Shown: positions 45,060 to 57,560 of the stretch, piece by piece
Layout of the letters: the number at the start of each line of letters is the position of its first letter
Position numbering within the stretch: position 1 is the stretch's first letter
Assembly (NCBI RefSeq): GCF_015706575.1
Contig: NW_024037072.1
Coordinates: forward strand, 22,631,162-22,695,161
Reading direction: 5' to 3'
Origin: Patiria miniata
Lineage: Eukaryota > Echinodermata > Asteroidea > Valvatida > Asterinidae
DNA length: 64,000 bases
Notes under the pieces: model-generated
The model's database searches: none
What the model was told of the DNA's origin: nothing
Seen by the model: the letters and a program-made list of their open reading frames with translations, nothing else
Translations under genes and position numbers: made by a program

Positions 45060-46310
45060 GGGGTTCAAGGATTAGGATGTGCTGGGGTGGAATGGAGAAA
45101 TGAGCAGCTCTATTCCCACTGAAATATCCCATCCGATAGCACGGCGTCTCAACATTAGCCTCTCCTAACCAAATCCTACTGTCTGGCTTCTCGTGCCAAC
45201 CCCGTTTTGACTAAATGACAGAGGGTGAAAGCGTGCTCCTGGCGCTATAACCAGGTGCTCCGGGTAGATGGCGCTCGTTAGCCCTAGTTGGTAGTCCATC
45301 TAGGAGAAGGAAAACTCTGATTTTAAACCCGGGTAGATAGAACTCGTTGGGCAATCTGCCTAGGAGAAGGAAAACTCCGATCTAAATCCCATGTGGTGCC
45401 TACATGTTGGCAACCTCCGAATAACCTGAGCTCTCGGCAGAGCACTGCAGCACTGTGAAAGCCGTGCTTTCTAAAATTGAAATAAATAAAAGCAAAAATG
45501 GCAATAAAAGTCTTGTCCAAAATTGTCTTGCTTTGTCGTCATTGTGTTGTTGTGCTTAACTTGGTTATATTGTGTTGTTGTTGTTGTGTTCTATTCTTAT
45601 TGTTGCCGTCAAAAAGTAATAAAACAAAGTCATCTCGCATAACCAGAAATAGTGTGTACATGTCTCCAGTCATTTGTGGATGTGCTTCATGTTCTTGGGT
45701 CTGTGTGTCATTGATAAATCTGTGCTCTCTAAAAGTGAAATAAATAAAAGCAAATTAAAAATAAAAGTCTTGTCCAAAACTGTCTTGCTTTGTCGTCATT
45801 GTGTTTTGATTAAATTGTTTATATTGTGTTGTTGTTGTTGTGTTCTATCTTTATTGTTGCTGTCAAAAAGTAATAAAACAAAATCAGCTCGCAATACCAG
45901 CAATAGTGTGTATGTCTCCAGTCATTTGTGGATGTGCTTCATGTTCTTGGGTCTGTGTGTCATTGTTAAATCTGTGCTTTCTAAAAGTGAAATAAATAAA
46001 AGCAAAAGTAGCAATAAATGTCTTGTCCAAAACTGTCTTGCTTTGTCGTCATTGTGTTGTTGTGATTAAATTGTTTACATTATGTTCATTGTCTTGATAC
46101 ATCTTAATGTTACCGTCGAATAAAATTGCACAAAATCAGCTCACATGAACAGAAATGTTGTGCATGTCTCCAGTCATTTGTGCTTGTTCTTTGTCATGAT
46201 GGTTTGTCATGTAATGCATGTAAATCTTTGTTCTCTAAAAGTGAAACAAATAAAAATCGAACTAAAAAACTGGTCGGAAAATGTCTTGCGTTGTCGTCAT
46301 TGCGTTGTTT
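45060..46310 (+). repeat. HOR unit 7 (1251 bp): B plus 3 monomers
   Basis: B at 45060-45466. It combines the 'catctcgc' S variant with the rare 'aaattgcacaaaatc' T variant near 46123, the same combination as unit 5, two units away. T also has the private 'ctggtcggaaaatg'. Confidence 0.9.
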
Positions 46311-47811
46311 GGGGTTCAAGGATTAGGATGTGCTGGGGTGGAATGGAGAAATGAGCAGCTCTATTCCCACTGAAATATCCCATCCGATAGCACGGCGTCT
46401 CAACATTAGCCTCTCCTAACCAAATCCTACTGTCTGGCTTCTCGTGCCAACCCCGTTTTGACTAAATGACAGAGGGTGAAAGCGTGCTCCTGGCGCTATA
46501 ACCAGGTGCTCCGGGTAGATGGCGCTCGTTAGCCCTAGTTGGTAGTCCATCTAGGAGAAGGAAAACTCTGATTTTAAACCCGGGTAGATAGAACTCGTTG
46601 GGCAATCTGCCTAGGAGAAGGAAAACTCCGATCTAAATCCCATGTGGTGCCTACATGTTGGCAACCTCCGAATAACCTGAGCTCTCGGCAGAGCACTGCA
46701 GCACTGTGAAAGCCGTGCTTTCTAAAATTGAAATAAATAAAAGCAAAAATGGCAATAAAAGTCTTGTCCAAAATTGTCTTGCTTTGTCGTCATTGTGTTG
46801 TTGTGCTTAACTTGGTTATATTGTGTTGTTGTTGTTGTGTTCTATTCTTATTGTTGCCGTCAAAAAGTAATAAAACAAAATCAGCTCGCATAACCAGAAA
46901 TAGTGTGTACATGTCTCCAGTCATTTGTGGATGTGCTTCATGTTCTTGGGTCTGTGTGTCATTGATAAATCTGTGCTCTCTAAAAGTGAAATAAATAAAA
47001 GCAAATTAAAAATAAAAGTCTTGTCCAAAACTGTCTTGCTTTGTCGTCATTGTGTTTTGATTAAATTGTTTAAATTTTTGTTGTTGTTGTTGTGTTCTAT
47101 CTTTATTGTTGCTGTCAAAAAGTAATAAAACAAAATCAGCTCGCATAACCAGAAATAGTGTGTATGTCTCCAGTCATTTGTGGATGTTCTTCATATTCTT
47201 GGGTCTGTGTGTCATTGTAAAATCTGTGCTTTCTAAAAGTGAAATAAATAAAAGCAAATTAAAAATAAAAGTCTTGTCCAAAACTGTCTTGCTTTGTCGT
47301 CATTGTGTTTTGATTAAATTGTTTATATTGTGTTGTTGTTGTGTTCTATCTTTATTGTTGCTGTCAAAAAGTAATAAAACAAAATCAGCTCGCAATACCA
47401 GCAATAGTGTGTATGTCTCCAGTCATTTGTGGATGTGCTTCATGTTCTTGGGTCTGTGTGTCATTGTTAAATCTGTGCTTTCTAAAAGTGAAATAAATAA
47501 AAGCAAAAGTAGCAATAAATGTCTTGTCCAAAACTGTCTTGCTTTGTCGTCATTGTGTTGTTGTGATTAAATTGTTTACATTATGTTCATTGTCTTGATA
47601 CATCTTAATGTTACCGTCGAATAAAATTGAACAAAATCAGCTCACATGAACAGAAATGTTGTGCATGTCTCCAGTCATTTGTGCTTGTTCTTTGTCATGA
47701 TGGTTTGTCATGTAATGCATGTAAATCTTTGTTCTCTAAAAGTGAAACAAATAAAAATCGAACTAAAAAACTTGTCGGAAAATGTCTTGCGTTGTCGTCA
47801 TTGCGTTGTTT
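46311..47811 (+). repeat. HOR unit 8 (1501 bp): B plus 4 monomers
   Basis: B at 46311-46717. One M monomer has 'gtttaaatttttgttg' (near 47068) where others read 'gtttatattgtg'. Confidence 0.9.
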
Positions 47812-49315
47812 GGGGTTCAAGGATTAGGATGTGCTGGGGTGGAATGGAGAAATGAGCAGCTCTATTCCCACTGAAATATCCCATCCGATAGCACGGCGTC
47901 TCAACATTAGCCTCTCCTAACCAAATCCTACTGTCTGGCTTCTCGTGCCAACCCCGTTTTGACTAAATGACAGAGGGTGAAAGCGTGCTCCTGGCGCTAT
48001 AACCAGGTGCTCCGGGTAGATGGCGCTCGTTAGCCCTAGTTGGTAGTCCATCTAGGAGAAGGAAAACTCTGATTTTAAACCCGGGTAGATAGAACTCGTT
48101 GGGCAATCTGCCTAGGAGAAGGAAAACTCCGATCTAAATCCCATGTGGTGCCTACATGTTGGCAACCTCCGAATAACCTGAGCTCTCGGCAGAGCACTGC
48201 AGCACTGTGAAAGCCGTGCTTTCTAAAATTGAAATAAATAAAAGCAAAAATGGCAATAAAAGTCTTGTCCAAAATTGTCTTGCTTTGTCGTCATTGTGTT
48301 GTTGTGCTTAACTTGGTTATATTGTGTTGTTGTTGTTGTGTTCTATTCTTATTGTTGCCGTCAAAAAGTAATAAAACAAAATCAGCTCGCATAACCAGAA
48401 ATAGTGTGTACATGTCTCCAGTCATTTGTGGATGTGCTTCATGTTCTTGGGTCTGTGTGTCATTGATAAATCTGTGCTCTCTAAAAGTGAAATAAATAAA
48501 AGAAAATTAAAAATAAAAGTCTTGTCCAAAACTGTCTTGCTTTGTCGTCATTGTGTTTTGATTAAATTGTTTATATTGTGTTGTTGTTGTTGTGTTCTAT
48601 CTTTATTGTTGCTGTCAAAAAGTAATAAAACAAAATCAGCTCGCATAACCAGAAATAGTGTGTATGTCTCCAGTCATTTGTGGATGTTCTTCATATTCTT
48701 GGGTCTGTGTGTCATTGTAAAATCTGTGCTTTCTAAAAGTGAAATAAATAAAAGCAAAAGTAAAAATAAAAGTCTTGTCCAAAACTGTCTTGCTTTGTCG
48801 TCATTGTGTTTTGATTAAATTGTTTATATTGTGTTGTTGTTGTTGTGTTCTATCTTTATTGTTGCTGTCAAAAAGTAATAAAACAAAATCAGCTCGCAAT
48901 ACCAGCAATAGTGTGTATGTCTCCAGTCATTTGTGGATGTGCTTCATGTTCTTGGGTCTGTGTGTCATTGTTAAATCTGTGCTTTCTAAAAGTGAAATAA
49001 ATCAAAGCAAAAGTAGCAATAAATGTCTTGTCCAAAACTGTCTTGCTTTGTCGTCATTGTGTTGTTGTGATTAAATTGTTTACATTATGTTCATTGTCTT
49101 GATACATCTTAATGTTACCGTCGAATAAAATTGAACAAAATCAGCTCACATGAACAGAAATGTTGTGCATGTCTCCAGTCATTTGTGCTTGTTCTTTGTC
49201 ATGATGGTTTGTCATGTAATGCATGTAAATCTTTGTTCTCTAAAAGTGAAACAAATAAAAATCGAACTAAAAAACTTGTCAGAAAATGTCTTGCGTTGTC
49301 GTCATTGCGTTGTTT
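47812..49315 (+). repeat. HOR unit 9 (1504 bp): B plus 4 monomers
   Basis: B at 47812-48218. Order S, M, M, T. Small private changes include 'aaaagaaaattaaaa' near 48500. Confidence 0.9.
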
Positions 49316-50057
49316 GGGGTTCAAGGATTAGGATGTGCTGGGGTGGAATGGAGAAATGAGCAGCTCTATTCCCACTGAAATATCCCATCCGATAGCACGG
49401 CGTCTCAACATTAGCCTCTCCTAACCAAATCCTACTGTCTGGCTTCTCGTGCCAACCTCGTTTTGACTAAATGACAGAGGGTGAAAGCGTGCTCCTGGCC
49501 CTATAACCAGGTGCTCCGGGTAGATGGCGCTCGTTAGCCCTAGTTGGTAGTCCATCTAGGAGAAGGAAAACTCTGATTTTAAACCCGGGTAGATAGAACT
49601 CATGGGCAATCTGCCTAGGAGAAGTAAAACTCCGATCGAAATCCCATGTGGTGCCTACATGTTGGCAACCTCCGAATAATCTGAGCTCTCGGCAATGCAC
49701 TGCAGCACTGTGAATGCTGTGCTTTCTAAAATTGAATTAAATAAAAGCAAAAATGGTAATAAAAGTCTTGTCCAAAATTGTCTTGCTTTGCCGTCATTGT
49801 TTTGTTGTGATTAACTTGTTGATATTGTGTTGTTGTTGTTGTGTTCTATTTTTAATGTTGCCGTCAAAAAGTAATAAAACAAAGCTCGCATTACCAGAAA
49901 TAGTGTGTATGTCTCCAGTCATTTGTGGATGTGCTTCATGTTCTTGGGTCTGTGTGTCATTGTAAAATCTGTGCTCTCTAAAAGTGAAATAAATAAAAGC
50001 AAAAATGGAAAAATACCTTGTCCGAAAATGTCTTGCGTTGTCGTCATTGCGTTGTTT
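49316..50057 (+). repeat. HOR unit 10 (742 bp): B plus 1 monomer, no T class
   Basis: B at 49316-49721 is the most diverged regular copy ('aactcatgggcaatctg', 'gaagtaaaactccgatcg', 'gtgaatgctgtg'). It has a single monomer, with 'ctatttttaatgttgccg'. The T class is missing and B of the next unit is reached through 'aaaataccttgtccg'. Confidence 0.9.
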
Positions 50058-51054
50058 GGGGTTCAAGGATTAGGATGTGCTGGGGTGGAATTGAGAAATG
50101 AGCAGCTCTATTCCCACTGAAATATCCCATCCGATAGCACGGCGTCTCAACATTAGCCTCTCCTAACCAAATCCTACTGTCTGGCTTCTCGTGCCAACCC
50201 CGTTTTGACTAAATGACAGAGGGTGAAAGCGTGCTCCTGGCGCTATAACCAGGTGCTCCGGGTAGATGGCGCTCGTTAGCCCTAGTTGGTAGTCCATCTA
50301 GGAGAAGGAAAACTCTGATTTTAAACCCGGGTAGATAGAACTCGTTGGGCAATCTGCCTAGGAGAAGGAAAACTCCGATCTAAATCCCATGTGGTGCCTA
50401 CATGTTGGCAACCTCCGAATAACCTGAGCTCTCGGCAGAGCACTGCAGCACTGTGAAAGCCGTGCTTTCTAAAATTGAAATAAATAAAAGCAAAAATGGC
50501 AATAAAAGTCTTGTCCAAAATTGTCTTGCTTTGTCGTCATTGTGTTGTTGTGCTTAACTTGGTTATATTGTGTTGTTGTTGTTGTGTTCTATTCTTATTG
50601 TTGCCGTCAAAAAGTAATAAAACAAAGTCAGCTCGCATAACCAGAAATAGTGTGTACATGTCTCCAGTCATTTGTGGATGTGCTTCATGTTCTTGGGTCT
50701 GTGTGTCATTGATAAATCTGTGCTCTCTAAAAGTGAAATAAATTAAAGCAAATGAAAAATAAAAGTCTTGTCCAAAACTGTCTTGCTTTGTCGTCATTGT
50801 GTTTTGATTAAATTGTTTATATTGTGTTGTTGTTGTTGTGTTCTATTTTTAATGTTGCCGTCAAAAAGTAATAAAACAAAGCTCGCATTACCAGAAATAG
50901 TGTGTATGTCTCCAGTCATTTGTGGATGTGCTTCATGTTCTTGGGTCTGTGTGTCATTGTAAAATCTGTGCTCTCTAAAAGTGAAATAAATAAAAGCAAA
51001 AATGGAAAAATACCTTGTCCGAAAATGTCTTGCGTTGTCGTCATTGCGTTGTTT
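50058..51054 (+). repeat. HOR unit 11 (997 bp): B plus 2 monomers, no T class
   Basis: B at 50058-50464. The last monomer is the 'aaaataccttgtccg' type, as in units 10 and 13. Confidence 0.9.
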
Positions 51055-52554
51055 GGGGTTCAAGGATTAGGATGTGCTGGGGTGGAATGGAGAAATGAGC
51101 AGCTCTATTCCCACTGAAATATCCCATCCGATAGCACGGCGTCTCAACATTAGCCTCTCCTAACCAAATCCTACTGTCTGGCTTCTCGTGCCAACCCCGT
51201 TTTGACTAAATGACAGGGTGAAAGCGTGCTCCTGGTGCTATAACCAGGTGCTCCGGGTAGATGGCGCTCGTTAGCCCTAGTTGGTAGTCCATCTAGGAGA
51301 AGGAAAACTCTGATTTTAAACCCGGGTAGATAGAACTCGTTGGGCAATCTGCCTAGGAGAAGGAAAACTCCGATCTAAATCCCATGTGGTGCCTACATGT
51401 TGGCAACCTCCGAATAACCTGAGCTCTCGGCATAGCACTGCAGCACTGTGAAAGCCGTGCTTTCTAAAATTGAAATAAATAAAAGCAAAAATGGCAATAA
51501 AAGTCTTGTCCAAAATTGTCTTGCTTTGTCGTCATTGTGTTGTTGTGCTTAACTTGGTTATATTGTGTTGTTGTTGTTGTGTTCTATTCTTATTGTTGCC
51601 GTCAAAAAGTAATGAAACAAAATCAGCTCGCATAACCAGAAATAGTGTGTACATGTCTCCAGTCATTTGTGGATGTGCTTCATGTTCTTGGGTCTGTGTG
51701 TCATTGATAAATCTGTGCTCTCTAAAAGTGAAATAAATAAAAACAAATTAAAAATAAAAGTCTTGTCCAAAACGTCTTGCTTTGTCGTCATTGTGTTTTG
51801 ATTAAATTGTTTATATTGTGTTGTTGTTGTTGTGTTCTATCTTTATTGTTGCTGTCAAAAAGTAATAAAACAAAATCAGCTCACATAACCAGAAATAGTG
51901 TGTATGTCTCCAGTCATTTGTGGATGTTCTTCATATTCTTGGGTCTGTGTGTCATTGTAAAATCTGTGCTTTCTAAAAGTGAAATAAATAAAAGCAAATT
52001 AAAAATAAAAGTCTTGTCCAAAACTGTCTTGCTTTGTCGTCATTGTGTTTTGATTAAATTGTTTATATTGTGTTGTTGTTGTTGTGTTCTATCTTTATTG
52101 TTGCTGTCAAAAAGTAATAAAACAAAATCGGCTCGCAATACCAGCAATAGTGTGTATGTCTCCAGTCATTTGTGGATGTGCTTCATGTTCTTGGGTCTGT
52201 GTGTCATTGTTAAATCTGTGCTTTCTAAAAGTGAAATAAATAAAAGCAAAAGTAGCAATAAATGTCTTGTCCAAAACTGTCTTGCTTTGTCGTCATTGTG
52301 TTGTTGTGATTAAATTGTTTACATTATGTTCATTGTCTTGATACATCTTAATGTTACCGTCGAATAAAATTGAACAAAATCAGCTCACATGAACAGAAAT
52401 GTTGTGCATGTCTCCAGTCATTTGTGCTTGTTCTTTGTCATGATGGTTTGTCATGTAATGCATGTAAATCTTTGTTCTCTAAAAGTGAAACAAATAAAAA
52501 TCGAACTAAAAAACTTGTCGGAAAATGTCTTGCGTTGTCGTCATTGCGTTGTTT
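51055..52554 (+). repeat. HOR unit 12 (1500 bp): B plus 4 monomers
   Basis: B at 51055-51459 has a two-base deletion ('tgacagggtg') and 'cctggtgctata', both shared only with unit 14. Confidence 0.9.
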
Positions 52555-53551
52555 GGGGTTCAAGGATTAGGATGTGCTGGGGTGGAATGGAGAAATGAGC
52601 AGCTCTATTCCCACTGAAATATCCCATCCGATAGCACGGCGTCTCAACATTAGCCTCTCCTAACCAAATCCTACTGTCTGGCTTCTCGTGCCAACCCCGT
52701 TTTGACTAAATGACAGAGGGTGAAAGCGTGCTCCTGGCGCTATAACCAGGTGCTCCGGGTAGATGGCGCTCGTTAGCCCTAGTTGGTAGTCCATCTAGGA
52801 GAAGGAAAACTCTGATTTTAAACCCGGGTAGATAGAACTCGTTGGGCAATCTGCCTAGGAGAAGGAAAACTCCGATCTAAATCCCATGTGGTGCCTACAT
52901 GTTGGCAACCTCCGAATAACCTGAGCTCTCGGCAGAGCACTGCAGCACTGTGAAAGCCGTGCTTTCTAAAATTGAAATAAATAAAAGCAAAAATGGCAAT
53001 AAAAGTCTTGTCCAAAATTGTCTTGCTTTGTCGTCATTGTGTTGTTGTGCTTAACTTGGTTATATTGTGTTGTTGTTGTTGTGTTCTATTCTTATTGTTG
53101 CCGTCAAAAAGTAATAAAACAAAGTCAGCTCGCATAACCAGAAATAGTGTGTACATGTCTCCAGTCATTTGTGGATGTGCTTCATGTTCTTGGGTCTGTG
53201 TGTCATTGATAAATCTGTGCTCTCTAAAAGTGAAATAAATTAAAGCAAATTAAAAATAAAAGTCTTGTCCAAAACTGTCTTGCTTTGTCGTCATTGTGTT
53301 TTGATTAAATTGTTTATATTGTGTTGTTGTTGTTGTGTTCTATTTTTAATGTTGCCGTCAAAAAGTAATAAAACAAAGCTCGCATTACCAGAAATAGTGT
53401 GTATGTCTCCAGTCATTTGTGGATGTGCTTCATGTTCTTGGGTCTGTGTGTCATTGTAAAATCTGTGCTCTCTAAAAGTGAAATAAATAAAAGCAAAAAT
53501 GGAAAAATACCTTGTCCGAAAATGTCTTGCGTTGTCGTCATTGCGTTGTTT
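52555..53551 (+). repeat. HOR unit 13 (997 bp): B plus 2 monomers, no T class
   Basis: B at 52555-52961. The monomer composition is the same as unit 11. Confidence 0.9.
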
Positions 53552-55814
53552 GGGGTTCAAGGATTAGGATGTGCTGGGGTGGAATGGAGAAATGAGCAGC
53601 TCTATTCCCACTGAAATATCCCATCCGATAGCACGGCGTCTCAACATTAGCCTCTCCTAACCAAATCCTACTGTCTGGCTTCTCGTGCCAACCCCGTTTT
53701 GACTAAATGACAGGGTGAAAGCGTGCTCCTGGTGCTATAACCAGGTGCTCCGGGTAGATGGCGCTCGTTAGCCCTAGTTGGTAGTCCATCTAGGAGAAGG
53801 AAAACTCTGATTTTAAACCCGGGTAGATAGAACTCGTTGGGCAATCTGCCTAGGAGAAGGAAAACTCCGATCTAAATCCCATGTGGTGCCTACATGTTGG
53901 CAACCTCCGAATAACCTGAGCTCTCGGCAGAGCACTGCAGCACTGTGAAAGCCGTGCTTTCTAAAATTGAAATAAATAAAAGCAAAAATGGCAATAAAAG
54001 TCTTGTCCAAAATTGTCTTGCTTTGTCGTCATTGTGTTGTTGTGCTTAACTTGGTTATATTGTGTTGTTGTTGTTGTGTTCTATTCTTATTGTTGCCGTC
54101 AAAAAGTAATAAAACAAAGTCAGCTCGCATAACCAGAAATAGTGTGTACATGTCTCCAGTCATTTGTGGATGTGCTTCATGTTCTTGGGTCTGTGTGTCA
54201 TTGATAAATCTGTGCTCTCTAAAAGTGAAATAAATTAAAGCAAATTAAAAATAAAAGTCTTGTCCAAAACTGTCTTGCTTTGTCGTCATTGTGTTTTGAT
54301 TAAATTGTTTATATTGTGTTGTTGTTGTTGTGTTCTATTTTTAATGTTGCCGTCAAAAAGTAATAAAACAAAGCTCGCATTACCAGAAATAGTGTGTATG
54401 TCTCCAGTCATTTGTGGATGTGCTTCATGTTCTTGGGTCTGTGTGTCATTGATAAATCTGTGCTCTCTAAAAGTGAAATAAATTAAAGCAAATTAAAAAT
54501 AAAAGTCTTGTCCAAAACGTCTTGCTTTGTCGTCATTGTGTTTTGATTAAATTGTTTATATTGTGTTGTTGTTGTTGTGTTCTATCTTTATTGTTGCTGT
54601 CAAAAAGTAATAAAACAAAATCAGCTCACATAACCAGAAATAGTGTGTATGTCTCCAGTCATTTGTGGATGTGCTTCATATTCTTGGGTCTGTGTGTCAT
54701 TGTAAAATCTGTGCTCTCTAAAAGTGAAATAAATAAAAGCAAAATTAGCAATAAAAGTCTTGTGCATAATTGTCTTGCTTTGTCGTCATTGTGTTGTTGT
54801 GATTAATTTGTTTTTATTGTGGTGGTGGTGGTGGTGTTGTGTTCTATCTTGATTGTTGCCGTCAAAAAGTAATGAAACAAAATCAGCTCGCATAACCAGA
54901 AATAGTGTGTACATGTCTCCAGTCATTTGTGGATGTGCTTCATGTTCTTGGGTCTGTGTGTCATTGATAAATCTGTGCTCTCTAAAAGTGAAATAAATAA
55001 AAACAAATTAAAAATAAAAGTCTTGTCCAAAACGTCTTGCTTTGTCGTCATTGTGTTTTGATTAAATTGTTTATATTGTGTTGTTGTTGTTGTGTTCTAT
55101 CTTTATTGTTGCTGTCAAAAAGTAATAAAACAAAATCAGCTCACATAACCAGAAATAGTGTGTATGTCTCCAGTCATTTGTGGATGTTCTTCATATTCTT
55201 GGGTCTGTGTGTCATTGTAAAATCTGTGCTTTCTAAAAGTGAAATAAATAAAAGCAAATTAAAAATAAAAGTCTTGTCCAAAACTGTCTTGCTTTGTCGT
55301 CATTGTGTTTTGATTAAATTGTTTATATTGTGTTGTTGTTGTTGTGTTCTATCTTTATTGTTGCTGTCAAAAAGTAATAAAACAAAATCAGCTCGCAATA
55401 CCAGCAATAGTGTGTATGTCTCCAGTCATTTGTGGATGTGCTTCATGTTCTTGGGTCTGTGTGTCATTGTTAAATCTGTGCTTTCTAAAAGTGAAATAAA
55501 TAAAAGCAAAAGTAGCAATAAATGTCTTGTCCAAAACTGTCTTGCTTTGTCGTCATTGTGTTGTTGTGATTAAATTGTTTACATTATGTTCATTGTCTTG
55601 ATACATCTTAATGTTACCGTCGAATAAAATTGAACAAAATCAGCTCACATGAACAGAAATGTTGTGCATGTCTCCAGTCATTTGTGCTTGTTCTTTGTCA
55701 TGATGGTTTGTCATGTAATGCATGTAAATCTTTGTTCTCTAAAAGTGAAACAAATAAAAATCGAACTAAAAAACTTGTCGGAAAATGTCTTGCGTTGTCG
55801 TCATTGCGTTGTTT
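53552..55814 (+). repeat. HOR unit 14 (2263 bp): B plus 7 monomers
   Basis: B at 53552-53956 shares the 'tgacagggtg' and 'cctggtgctata' variants with unit 12. This is the longest unit seen. It includes one odd monomer near 54735-54990 in which the (GTT)n run is replaced by (GTG)n at 54820-54836. Confidence 0.9.
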
Positions 55815-57560
55815 GGGGTTCAAGGATTAGGATGTGCTGGGGTGGAATGGAGAAATGAGCAGCTCTATTCCCACTGAAATATCCCATGCGATAGCACGGC
55901 GTCTCAACATTAGCCTCTCCTAACCAAATCCTACTGTCTGGCTTCTCGTGCCAACCCCGTTTTGACTAAATGACAGAGGGTGAAAGCGTGCTCCTGGCGC
56001 TATAACCAGGTGCTCCGGGTAGATGGCGCTCGTTAGCCCTAGTTGGTAGTCCATCTAGGAGAAGGAAAACTCTGATTTTAAACCCGGGTAGATAGAACTC
56101 GTTGGGCAATCTGCCTAGGAGAAGGAAAACTCCGATCTAAATCCCATGTGGTGCCTACATGTTGGCAACCTCCGAATAACCTGAGCTCTCGGCAGAGCAC
56201 TGCAGCACTGTGAAAGCCGTGCTTTCTAAAATTGAAATAAATAAAAGCAAAAATGGCAATAAAAGTCTTGTCCAAAATTGTCTTGCTTTGTCGTCATTGT
56301 GTTGTTGTGCTTAACTTGGTTATATTGTGTTGTTGTTGTTGTGTTCTATTCTTATTGTTGCCGTCAAAAAGTAATAAAACAAAGTCAGCTCGCATAACCA
56401 GAAATAGTGTGTACATGTCTCCAGTCATTTGTGGATGTGCTTCATGTTCTTGGGTCTGTGTGTCATTGATAAATCTGTGCTCTCTAAAAGTGAAATAAAT
56501 TAAAGCAAATTAAAATAAAAGTCTTGTCCAAAACTGTCTTGCTTTGTCGTCATTGTGTTTTTATTAAATTGTTTATATTGTGTTGTTGTTGTTGTGTTCT
56601 ATTTTTAATGTTGCCGTCAAAAAGTAATAAAACAAAGCTCGCATTACCAGAAATAGTGTGTATGTCTCCAGTCATTTGTGGATGTGCTTCATGTTCTTGG
56701 GTCTGTGTGTCATTGATAAATCTGTGCTCTCTAAAAGTGAAATAAATTAAAGCAAATTAAAAATAAAAGTCTTGTCCAAAACGTCTTGCTTTGTCGTCAT
56801 TGTGTTTTGATTAAATTGTTTATATTGTGTTGTTGTTGTGTTCTATCTTTATTGTTGCTGTCAAAAAGTAATAAAACAAAATCAGCTCACATAACCAGAA
56901 ATAGTGTGTATGTCTCCAGTCATTTGTGGATGTGCTTCATATTCTTGGGTCTGTGTGTCATTGTAAAATCTGTGCTTTCTAAAAGTGAAATAAATAAAAG
57001 CAAATTAAAAATAAAAGACTTGTCCAAAACTGTCTTGCTTTGTCGTCATTGTGTTTTGATTAAATTGTTTATATTGTGTTGTTGTTGTTGTGTTCTATCT
57101 TTATTGTTGCTGTCAAAAAGTAATAAAACAAAATCAGCTCGCAATACCAGCAATAGTGTGTATGTCTCCAGTCATTTGTGGATGTGCTTCATGTTCTTGG
57201 GTCTGTGTGTCATTGTTAAATCTGTGCTTTCTAAAAGTGAAATAAATAAAAGCAAAAGTAGCAATAAATGTCTTGTCCAAAACTGTCTTGCTTTGTCGTC
57301 ATTGTGTTGTTGTGATTAAATTGTTTACATTATGTTCATTGTCTTGATACATCTTAATGTTACCGTCGAATAAAATTGAACAAAATCAGCTCACATGAAC
57401 AGAAATGTTGTGCATGTCTCCAGTCATTTGTGCTTGTTCTTTGTCATGATGGTTTGTCATGTAATGCATGTAAATCTTTGTTCTCTAAAAGTGAAACAAA
57501 TAAAAATCGAACTAAAAAACTTGTCGGAAAATGTCTTGCGTTGTCGTCATTGCGTTGTTT
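55815..57560 (+). repeat. HOR unit 15 (1746 bp): B plus 5 monomers
   Basis: B at 55815-56221, 'catgcgatagc' form. It contains a monomer with 'gtttttattaaattg' near 56557. Confidence 0.9.
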
